Positions 1 to 4,782 of a stretch of DNA of 6,003 nt are shown here, piece after piece (position 1 is the stretch's first letter; each line of letters begins with the position of its first letter). Made by a program: the position numbers and the translations under genes. The DNA is from an uncultured Bacilli bacterium (GTDB lineage Bacteria; Bacillota_I; Bacilli_A; RF39; UBA660): the NCBI GenBank assembly GCA_947628635.1, contig CANRAX010000070.1:1-6003 (forward strand), in the 5' to 3' direction. A model generated the notes under the pieces. The model saw only the letters and a list, made by a program, of their open reading frames with translations, had not been told where the DNA came from and made no database searches.

Positions 1-58
1 CTCAAAATTGACGTTTTGCTTAGTTTTCAAAGATCATTTGTCGTTTTTGTCACGACGC
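1..58 (-). promoter_or_regulatory. rRNA operon leader with boxB-like hairpin and boxA-like antitermination site
   Basis: On the minus strand the region just downstream of the last promoter contains a 5-bp hairpin, GTCGT-gacaaaa-ACGAC (plus positions 40-56). It is followed by TGATCTTTGAAAACT (positions 36-22). The second element closely resembles the boxA antiterminator region of Firmicutes rRNA leaders, and a boxB-like hairpin ahead of boxA is the usual order. Transcription runs leftwards out of the window, so the 16S rRNA gene is expected beyond position 1. The start site of the proximal promoter should fall around 57-58, right at the base of the hairpin, so transcripts from all four promoters would carry the antitermination signals. 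No mature rRNA sequence is visible inside the window; the rRNA assignment is inferred from the leader and promoter array. Confidence 0.75.
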
Positions 59-64
59 ATTACT

Positions 65-93
65 AATATACCAAATATTTTTTTTAGTGTCAA
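65..93 (-). promoter_or_regulatory. rRNA promoter P1 (proximal to the operon)
   Basis: The -35 TTGACA (plus 88-93) and -10 TATATT (65-70) are separated by exactly 17 bases. The bases before the -10 read TGG, giving a TGn extended -10. The stretch upstream of the -35 is nearly pure A/T with A-tracts, as expected of an UP element. This is the last of four tandem copies before the leader. Confidence 0.85.
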
Positions 94-165
94 CTATTTT
101 TTTAATTTTTTTTGACATTTTTATTTGGACATTTTTTTACAGCCTACTTTTTCGGTTGCCTCATT

Positions 166-194
166 AATATAACAAATGCAACAATTCATGTCAA
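166..194 (-). promoter_or_regulatory. rRNA promoter P2
   Basis: TTGACA (plus 189-194), 17-base spacer, TATATT (166-171), with TGT directly before the -10 (TGn extended -10). An A-rich tract lies upstream of the -35. The sequence after the -10, AATGAGGC, resembles that after P3, which suggests the copies arose by duplication. The -10 lies 101 bases upstream of the P1 -10. Confidence 0.85.
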
Positions 195-241
195 TAACTT
201 TATTTACTTTTTTTTGACATTTTTTTGCAAGCTGCTCATTT

Positions 242-270
242 AATATAACAAATGATAATTTTCATGTCAA
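242..270 (-). promoter_or_regulatory. rRNA promoter P3
   Basis: TTGACA (plus 265-270), 17-base spacer, TATATT (242-247), with the TGn extended -10 seen in the other copies. An A-rich stretch lies upstream of the -35. The -10 is 76 bases upstream of the P2 -10. Confidence 0.85.
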
Positions 271-343
271 CAAAAATTTGCTTTTTTTATCAAATTTGTT
301 ATTACAGTTAGAAAAAAAAGCTCTTTTTCACAACTGCTCCCTT

Positions 344-372
344 AATATAACAAACCAAAAAAATAAAGTCAA
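344..372 (-). promoter_or_regulatory. rRNA promoter P4 (distal)
   Basis: TTGACT (plus 367-372), 17-base spacer, TATATT (344-349), again with TGT before the -10. It differs from the other three only at the last -35 base. An A-rich upstream tract fills the gap up to the stop codon of the nucleotide phosphatase gene 62 bases away. The -10 is 102 bases upstream of the P3 -10. Confidence 0.8.
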
Positions 373-434
373 CATTTTTTTATCTTTTTTATTATATGCT
401 TAAAATTTAAAAAAATAGCAAAAAAAAACAAAGA

Positions 435-974
435 TTATTTATATTTCAATTCTTTGTATTTTTCATAATAGCTTTCTACAGTTCCTGGCTCAAATGATAG
501 TTCTTTGTTTCTTACCAAATTTATGAGGTTTGTCAACTCACTTTTTAAAATGTGATCTATTTGTTCAGAGTAATGCATAATTGTTTTATGATATCTATAC
601 TCTCCTCTATCTAGGACTTTAAAACTGCCATCTGGGAAAACTCTAAGATCAAGGTCATAATCAATATATTTAATTGTATCCTCTTCTATGATAAATGGCG
701 AAGCTATATTACAATAATAATATATGCCATTCTTTTTATACTGCCCGATTATGTTATACCAAGAATTATAAAAAAAGTACAATACAGCGGGCTCTTTAGT
801 TCTCCAGGTTCTACCATCTGATTCAGTAACTTTAGTTTTTTCGTTTCCAAAAATAAGATAATCATCATGAGCTTCAAGTAAGACAGCTTCATCCCATGTA
901 CGATGAATTTTGCCATCATGTTTGTAGCCGTGGATTACATATTTTTTTCCAACCACTAAATTTTCTGTTTTCAT
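435..974 (-). CDS. ntdp: Nucleoside tri-/diphosphate phosphatase, Ntdp family (DUF402)
   Basis: This 179-aa protein matches the DUF402/UPF0374 family, whose Staphylococcus aureus member Ntdp hydrolyses nucleoside tri- and diphosphates with a divalent metal. The typical family length is about 175-180 aa, so it is complete. Recognisable family blocks are SYKHDG-like HGYKHDGKIHRTW (residues 15-27), VTESDGRTW (49-57), REPA-like TKEPAVLYF (59-67), GIYYYCNIASPF (83-94) and YIDYDLDLRV (103-112). By comparison with the family, Asn89, Asp105, Asp107, Asp109, Asp122 and Glu125 are candidate metal ligands, and Arg25 is a candidate catalytic residue. The start ATG has a GAGG ribosome binding site 9 bases upstream and a strong dedicated promoter, so it is probably monocistronic. 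There is no signal peptide, so it should be cytosolic. No clear terminator separates it from the rRNA promoters downstream. Confidence 0.92.
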   Translation of the reverse strand: MKTENLVVGKKYVIHGYKHDGKIHRTWDEAVLLEAHDDYLIFGNEKTKVTESDGRTWRTKEPAVLYFFYNSWYNIIGQYKKNGIYYYCNIASPFIIEEDTIKYIDYDLDLRVFPDGSFKVLDRGEYRYHKTIMHYSEQIDHILKSELTNLINLVRNKELSFEPGTVESYYEKYKELKYK

Positions 975-998
975 TTTGTAATACCTCGTCCTGAAAAC

Positions 999-1027
999 AT
1001 TATACTAGTTTTAATCTATTTTTTCAA
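999..1027 (-). promoter_or_regulatory. Promoter of the Ntdp-family phosphatase gene
   Basis: TTGAAA (plus 1022-1027), 17-base spacer and a consensus TATAAT (999-1004) on the minus strand. The predicted start near 992 gives a leader of roughly 18 bases containing the GAGG ribosome binding site at 984-987. The promoter lies immediately downstream of the terminator at 1029-1057, so this gene forms its own transcription unit. Confidence 0.85.
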
Positions 1028-1028
1028 C

Positions 1029-1057
1029 AAAAAAGAAGTTTAGTGTCAAACTCCTTT
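1029..1057 (-). terminator. Rho-independent terminator of the DUF308 / small-membrane-protein operon
   Basis: On the minus strand, AAAGGAGTTT and AAACTTCTTT form a stem of up to 10 bp (one G-U pair) around a 6-base loop gacact. The 3' arm runs into a six-T tract (plus 1034-1029), part of which pairs in the stem. It sits between the small membrane genes and the next promoter, where a terminator is expected. The stem has few G-C pairs, so efficiency may be moderate. Confidence 0.6.
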
Positions 1058-1077
1058 GGTTCTTATTATAATTTTCT

Positions 1078-1101
1078 ATAAGTGGCAAGGAAACCACTTA
1101 T
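1078..1101. terminator. 8-bp stem hairpin, possible terminator
   Basis: ATAAGTGG and CCACTTAT form a perfect 8-bp stem with an 8-base loop. The T-rich run TTATTTTTTT follows it on the plus strand, whereas the minus-strand exit (agaaaattataat) is a poor U-tract. It lies 18 bases after the stop codon of the 54-aa gene on the minus strand, so it may help protect or end that transcript. In shape it is a better plus-strand terminator, but no plus-strand gene points towards it here. Confidence 0.4.
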
Positions 1102-1119
1102 TTATTTTTTTAATATTTA

Positions 1120-1284
1120 TTATTTCTTTTTTACTGCAATTGATAAATAAGCTATTGTCGCTCCTAATAATAGGAAAAAACCATTTAGAACGTTTTGTGT
1201 ATGTAGAGATGGAACAAGGAAGTAAAGTAAAATAAATATAATAGCAAAAACAGCTGTCCATATTGCGTCACTAAATTTTTTCAT
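1120..1284 (-). CDS. Small two-helix membrane protein, 54 aa, unknown function
   Basis: I read this gene directly from the minus strand: ATG at 1284-1282 through TAA at 1122-1120. It begins MKKFSDAIWTAV and ends AYLSIAVKKK. A clear AAGGA ribosome binding site lies 8 bases upstream of the ATG, which supports translation. Two hydrophobic segments (about residues 8-24 and 35-51) are joined by a short polar turn around HTQN. With lysines at both ends, both termini are probably cytoplasmic. It follows the 57-aa gene by 60 bases in the same orientation, with no promoter that I can see between them, and hairpins lie downstream, so it is probably the last gene of the DUF308 operon. I do not recognise a family. 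A longer overlapping reading frame in this region (1076-1261) lacks these signals. Confidence 0.7.
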   Translation of the reverse strand: MKKFSDAIWTAVFAIIFILLYFLVPSLHTQNVLNGFFLLLGATIAYLSIAVKKK

Positions 1285-1344
1285 TAAGCATTTCCTTCTT
1301 AGATAAATTTATTACTAATTTTAATTCTTTAAGATATTAATATT

Positions 1345-1518
1345 TTATTTTGAAGATAATGTTTTTATTCCCCAATAGGCAAATAAGAATAAGACAGCTA
1401 GCATTATGCAGCCTACCCAAGGTGAATCCATATATTTACTAGCCAAAGCGTCTAATTTATCATTCCATTTATCAATTTGTTCAGAAAGTTTTGAAGCTAA
1501 AAATATATACTGTGACAT
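1345..1518 (-). CDS. Small single-pass membrane protein, 57 aa, unknown function
   Basis: I read this gene directly from the minus strand: ATG at 1518-1516 through TAA at 1347-1345. Residues 3-30 look like an amphipathic helix (motifs LSEQIDKWNDKLD and ALASKYM). A membrane segment follows (about residues 35-51, starting WVGCIMLAV) and then a short tail, KTLSSK. The start lies 5 bases after the stop of the DUF308 gene. The AAGGGG ribosome binding site is inside the end of that gene, 13 bases from the ATG, which is rather long but compatible with translational coupling. No other ATG, GTG or TTG start is available upstream in frame before a stop. The combination of a possible helix-forming segment and one membrane anchor is typical of small accessory subunits, but no family is recognised. 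Confidence 0.65.
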   Translation of the reverse strand: MSQYIFLASKLSEQIDKWNDKLDALASKYMDSPWVGCIMLAVLFLFAYWGIKTLSSK

Positions 1519-1523
1519 ATGAT

Positions 1524-2198
1524 TTATTTATCCCCTTTTTTAGTATCTTTGTTAGATTTAGTTACTTTTTTCTTTTTAGTGCTAGATTTTTTATCCTCAG
1601 CTACTTCTTCTTCTATAACTTCAGCATCTACTACACTTTTTTCAATGGTTTTATTAATTTCTATTACATTATTGCGAATGCTGAAAGTTGAAATTATATC
1701 TAATATAGCGTATAAGGCAATTAAAATACCAATTATCTTTGTTATGAAAACAGCACCTTTAAAAGGATTAAATAATAGAATTACACCAAATATAGTGCTT
1801 ATAATAGAAATGATTAAGGTACTTTTCCAAAGACTATTATTGATTGTTTTTAATTCAAAAGCATATTGCAACTTTGTAGCACTATTTATAACGATACCTA
1901 TTCCTATTACTATTGGAAGAACGCTAGCAATAGCATGAGGATTTTTAATAACTAAAATACCTAAAATTATGGTTACTACACCGTAAACAATATTTAATTC
2001 TTCTTTATAATCATTATTTAGACTCCTAATAAATTTTATTATTCCCAATATACCTAAAGCAATTAATATGGCCCCTATTATATAAGAAATAGTAATTATT
2101 GTAACTTCTGATTGAAAAATAAGTAATAAACCTAATAGTAATAATGTTATTGAAGTTAGTAATGAAGATGCAAAAAATTTTTTTAATAAGCTATCCAT
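1524..2198 (-). CDS. DUF308 / HdeD-like six-helix membrane protein with charged tail
   Basis: This 224-aa protein has six hydrophobic segments at about residues 10-29, 33-57, 69-84, 91-109, 126-143 and 148-172. They are arranged as three pairs with the recurring pattern of Gly-rich, Ile/Leu-rich helices (for example IGAILIALGILGIIKF and YGVVTIILGILVIKNP) typical of the DUF308 short repeat found in HdeD-like proteins. HdeD is linked to acid resistance in enterobacteria; the role in Bacillota is not established. The last 50 residues are hydrophilic: an acidic stretch (VIEEEVAED) followed by a lysine-rich end. A strong AAGGAGG site (2211-2217) lies 12 bases before the ATG. It has its own promoter and is followed after 5 bases by a small membrane gene, so the two are probably translationally coupled. 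The family call is fairly secure, the function unknown. Confidence 0.8.
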   Translation of the reverse strand: MDSLLKKFFASSLLTSITLLLLGLLLIFQSEVTIITISYIIGAILIALGILGIIKFIRSLNNDYKEELNIVYGVVTIILGILVIKNPHAIASVLPIVIGIGIVINSATKLQYAFELKTINNSLWKSTLIISIISTIFGVILLFNPFKGAVFITKIIGILIALYAILDIISTFSIRNNVIEINKTIEKSVVDAEVIEEEVAEDKKSSTKKKKVTKSNKDTKKGDK

Positions 2199-2225
2199 AA
2201 AATAAATAAACCTCCTTATTGCACT

Positions 2226-2244
2226 TGTTATAAGTATTATAACA
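2226..2244. promoter_or_regulatory. 19-bp palindrome, candidate operator
   Basis: TGTTATAA-GTA-TTATAACA is a perfect inverted repeat with 8-bp arms and a 3-base centre. It covers the whole -10 element and the extended -10 TG of the DUF308 gene promoter. A dimeric repressor bound here would block RNA polymerase. Its A/T-rich arms and lack of a T-tract make it a poor terminator. The role is inferred from position and symmetry only. Confidence 0.5.
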
Positions 2245-2264
2245 TAATTTTTTAATTAGAAACA
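2236..2264 (-). promoter_or_regulatory. Extended -10 promoter of the DUF308 operon
   Basis: On the minus strand TGTTATAAT contains a consensus -10 TATAAT (plus 2236-2241) preceded by the TGn motif (TGT). The -35 region at about 2259-2264 (TGTTTC) is weak, as is common for extended -10 promoters. The predicted start is near 2229, about 30 bases before the ATG, leaving the AAGGAGG site at 2211-2217 in the leader. Confidence 0.65.
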
Positions 2265-3497
2265 TTATTTTTCATGATTATTATTTTTCGAATTATTTTT
2301 ATCAAGAGAAGTTGTGGATTTATCCAATTTAGAGAAATCGTTTTTGGACTTTTCCACAGAATTTACTGATTTTAACTTGCTTTTTTCATTTTTATCCACA
2401 ATAATTGTGGAAATATTCTTTGTATTGGTAAATTTTTCATAAAGGAAAAGATTTTCTTTGTGGAAAAAAGATTTTATATAGTACAAAATATTTGCTATTT
2501 GAAAAACTAAAATGACAATTTTTAATATATCAAAAAAATTGTTATTTTGAATTTGAAAATTTTGTTCAATTGTTTTTATCCATAAAAAAGGAAATAGGAC
2601 AAAATAGATTAAGATAATATTTCTAAGCAATAATTTATACCAAGTTATTTCTTTAGTTCGACTAACAATTTTTATTTTGACAATTTTTTTACCAAATGTT
2701 TGTCCCTTGGTTATGATAGGAATAATTAAGAAATAAAGAGATACACTTATTAAAAAACTATATTTATTAATTGATGAATTATAAAGGATGACTCTTATAA
2801 TTAAAGTAAGTAAAATAACAAATAAAATATCGATTGTTAGAGAGAGTATTCTTCTTAATAGAGAAACTTTTTGACCTTTTAAATAACTTTTTTCTTCAAG
2901 TTCATCACGATTAGGAAGAAAGAGCATTAATAAAGGGGCTAAAAGATGTCCTATTAAGCCACCAGTTGTATTTATTATTAAATCATCTACATCAAAAATG
3001 CGGTAAGGTCTAGGGTAATAGCCATATAAACCACTAAGTTGTGTTAATTCAAAAAAGAGGCTTAGAAAAAAAGTTAAGATAATAGTTTCATACCATTTTC
3101 TTTTGAAAAAGTATCGTAAATAGAAACCAAAAGGCATTGTTAAGAGAAAATTAAATAATATTGTATATACTGTTGATTTGTTTAAAAAATTTAAAAGATC
3201 TTTAACAGTAGAAATTTTAATAGTTGTTAGGTGCATATCTTTAATAAAATTAAATGGTTGTAGTTGAAGATAGGCTGTTTTCAATTTGCTTACTAACTCT
3301 TTAGATGGTAAAGGTAAAATAACCATAAAATATGCAGTTATTAAGTAAAGAATTAGACTATAAAAAATAACGCTTTTAAAAAAAGGGATGGCTCCATATT
3401 TTTGGTATTGGTGTATTAAAAAAGGAATAGTTAAAATAAAAGCTACAAAAGGAAAAATAAGACAAGCTATTTCAATTGATATTTTATATGATTCCAT
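2265..3497 (-). CDS. VanZ-like and RDD domain fusion membrane protein
   Basis: This 410-aa protein has two known membrane domains. The N-terminal part (about 10-195) is VanZ-like, with the family's conserved block: FFELTQ (Glu150, Gln153), then RPYRIFDVDDLIINTTGG (Arg163, Asp169, Asp171, Asp172, Asn176, Gly179-180). The second part (about 212-345) is an RDD-type domain with RR at 215-216, Asp223 in the first helix, and the loop GQTFGKKIVKIKIV (265-278). VanZ-RDD fusions are known in Firmicutes. VanZ itself gives low-level teicoplanin resistance by an unclear mechanism; for this gene a function should not be assumed. The last 55 residues are a Lys/Ser/Asn-rich tail of low complexity. It starts 13 bases after gpsA with only a weak AGG site 8 bases upstream, so it is probably co-transcribed with gpsA. 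Confidence 0.85.
   Translation of the reverse strand: MESYKISIEIACLIFPFVAFILTIPFLIHQYQKYGAIPFFKSVIFYSLILYLITAYFMVILPLPSKELVSKLKTAYLQLQPFNFIKDMHLTTIKISTVKDLLNFLNKSTVYTILFNFLLTMPFGFYLRYFFKRKWYETIILTFFLSLFFELTQLSGLYGYYPRPYRIFDVDDLIINTTGGLIGHLLAPLLMLFLPNRDELEEKSYLKGQKVSLLRRILSLTIDILFVILLTLIIRVILYNSSINKYSFLISVSLYFLIIPIITKGQTFGKKIVKIKIVSRTKEITWYKLLLRNIILIYFVLFPFLWIKTIEQNFQIQNNNFFDILKIVILVFQIANILYYIKSFFHKENLFLYEKFTNTKNISTIIVDKNEKSKLKSVNSVEKSKNDFSKLDKSTTSLDKNNSKNNNHEK
2313..2467. promoter_or_regulatory. Cluster of five DnaA-box-like 9-mers inside a coding region
   Basis: Five sequences ending in TCCACA occur in 155 bases: AAATCCACA (minus, 2313-2321), TTTTCCACA (plus, 2350-2358), the exact consensus TTATCCACA (plus, 2392-2400), ATTTCCACA (minus, 2406-2414) and TTTTCCACA (minus, 2459-2467). 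They lie in the 3' end of the VanZ-RDD gene, in the part that codes for its low-complexity tail. A DnaA-binding role is inferred from the motif and its density only. Confidence 0.4.
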
Positions 3498-3510
3498 ATT
3501 TATAACCTAA

Positions 3511-4485
3511 TTATTGTTTTTCTATTAAGAAAGACAATAGTTTTTCTGGATTTTCACCTTTAACTGCTATTTTGTAGATTAAATTAATAATTGGAATAGA
3601 AACTTTTTTATCCTTAAGTAATTTATATATAGAAACAACAGTATAGTAACCCTCAACGGTTGTGTTTTTTAAGTAATTTTCTATTTCGAGGTGTGATTTC
3701 TTTTCACCTAAGAGTTTCCCAAAAGAATAATTTCTACTCTTAGTAGAAGTGCAAGTTAAAAGTAAATCACCTATTCCAGCAAATGATAAAACAGTTCTTT
3801 TTTCACAGTTGAAAGCCATAAGAATTTCTTCCATATCATGAATAGCTTCTGTAATTAACATAGCTTTGGTAGATTCATTAGCTTTTAGGCCTTCAAGCAT
3901 TCCAGAAGACAAGGCAATAACATTTTTAATAGAACCGCATATTTCAATGCCAATTATATCTGAAGATGTACGAAGTTTAATATAGTTATTTTGAAAAGCT
4001 CTTCTAACTAAATTTTCTGTTTTTTCATTAAGTGTTGCTACTGAAAGACCTGCTGGCATTTTAGTAACTAAATCAATAGCAAAAGTAGGTCCACTAATAA
4101 CTGCTATATTTTTTGTTTGAAGATTTTTTTCAACTATTTCACTTATAAATAAGCCTGTATCTTGCTCAATGCCTTTTGTTGCTATTAAAATGTGATTATC
4201 CTTGATAAAAGATTTCATTTCTTGACATAAGTCATTTATAAAACCTGCTGGGATAGCGATAACAAGTAAATCTTTATCTTTGATTGTCTCTTCAACACTA
4301 GTTGTAATTTTTATTTTGTTAGAAATTTTAAAATTAGGAATTAATTTTTCATTAGAATGTGTTTTTTCTAAATTTTCTTTTTCAGTGGAAAACTTTGTCC
4401 ACATAGTAATATCACAATTATTATCAATCATTATACTACTTAAAGCCATGCCATATGCTCCACAACCAAATAAACCTATTTTCAT
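3511..4485 (-). CDS. gpsA: Glycerol-3-phosphate dehydrogenase [NAD(P)+]
   Basis: GpsA reduces dihydroxyacetone phosphate to sn-glycerol 3-phosphate in the cytosol, supplying the backbone for phospholipid synthesis. The 324-aa length is normal for the family. The N-terminal Rossmann fold carries GCGAYG (residues 7-12), binding the dinucleotide. ATKGIE (102-107) includes the conserved Lys104, and ISGPTFA (130-136) is the family's SGP block. The C-terminal domain carries the catalytic Lys187 in CGSIKNVIALSSG, followed by GIGDLLLTCTSTKSRNYSFG (237-256) with Asp240, Arg251 and Asn252. All key residues are present, so it should be active. The ATG has an AAGGAG site 12 bases upstream. It is the first gene of its unit and is followed closely by the VanZ-RDD gene. 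Confidence 0.96.
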   Translation of the reverse strand: MKIGLFGCGAYGMALSSIMIDNNCDITMWTKFSTEKENLEKTHSNEKLIPNFKISNKIKITTSVEETIKDKDLLVIAIPAGFINDLCQEMKSFIKDNHILIATKGIEQDTGLFISEIVEKNLQTKNIAVISGPTFAIDLVTKMPAGLSVATLNEKTENLVRRAFQNNYIKLRTSSDIIGIEICGSIKNVIALSSGMLEGLKANESTKAMLITEAIHDMEEILMAFNCEKRTVLSFAGIGDLLLTCTSTKSRNYSFGKLLGEKKSHLEIENYLKNTTVEGYYTVVSIYKLLKDKKVSIPIINLIYKIAVKGENPEKLLSFLIEKQ

Positions 4486-4527
4486 ATATTTATACTACTC
4501 CTTTTTAGATAACTTTTACTATAACTA

Positions 4528-4556
4528 GTTTTAGCATTTCTTTTTAATTTTGTCTA
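4528..4556 (-). promoter_or_regulatory. Possible gpsA promoter (weak match)
   Basis: TAGACA (plus 4551-4556), 17-base spacer and TAAAAC (4528-4533), preceded by TGC (a TGn motif). Each hexamer departs from consensus, so this is only the best-placed candidate. TATAGT at 4518-4523 and TATAAT at 4629-4634 are alternatives on the same strand, but neither has a good -35. Some promoter must exist here because gpsA is divergent from the gene on its right. Confidence 0.3.
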
Positions 4557-4582
4557 GTATATTTAGGTAGGAGATAGATTTG

Positions 4583-4608
4583 GATTAGATATTTTAGATT
4601 AGATATTT
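4583..4608. repeat. Short tandem repeat, two copies of GATTAGATATTT
   Basis: GATTAGATATTT occurs at 4583-4594 and again at 4597-4608, a 14-base period. It lies in the roughly 290-base divergent intergenic region between gpsA and the amidase-like gene. The rest of that region is AT-rich, with an imperfect stem AAAGCTA/TAGCTTT (4638-4644 and 4665-4671) and no convincing open reading frame on either strand. It could be a regulator site or a chance slippage product. Confidence 0.4.
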
Positions 4609-4734
4609 GTGAAGTATTTTAAAAGTTTATTATAGATAAAGCTATAAAAAATAGAAATTTTAGTTAGCTTTGGGAAGTTTTTAGAATGTTTTTAATTTTA
4701 TGATGTAAAACGATAAAATGATGGAGATTATATT

Positions 4735-4763
4735 TTGACTTTAATTTTATTTTGACATATACT
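4735..4763 (+). promoter_or_regulatory. Promoter of the amidase-like exported protein gene
   Basis: TTGACT (4735-4740), exactly 17 bases, TATACT (4758-4763). The predicted start falls near 4770, immediately before the GAGGTGAT ribosome binding site (4771-4778), so the leader is only about 13 bases long when the TTG at 4783 is used. A second TTGACA inside the spacer (4752-4757) has no matching -10. Confidence 0.8.
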
Positions 4764-4782
4764 TTAGATAGAGGTGATTTCT

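Noticed and set aside
112..220. TTGACA hexamers on the plus strand (112-117 and 214-219) as promoters
   Set aside because: Neither has a TATAAT-like hexamer 16-18 bases downstream. They lie in the A/T tracts upstream of the minus-strand rRNA promoters.
1076..1261. A 61-codon minus-strand reading frame
   Set aside because: It overlaps the 54-aa gene out of frame, lacks a ribosome binding site, and runs into the hairpin at 1078-1101. The 54-aa frame has all the expected signals.
1491..1938. Two plus-strand reading frames antisense to the DUF308 gene
   Set aside because: They are antisense shadows of a convincing membrane-protein gene, composed of hydrophobic AT-rich codons without ribosome binding sites.
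4280..4528. Plus-strand reading frame antisense to the start of gpsA
   Set aside because: gpsA is certain on the other strand; this frame has no recognisable motifs or start signals.
4774..4776. GTG as the start codon of the amidase-like gene
   Set aside because: The GTG lies inside the GAGGTGAT ribosome binding site and would leave almost no leader after the predicted transcription start. The TTG nine bases later is correctly spaced.
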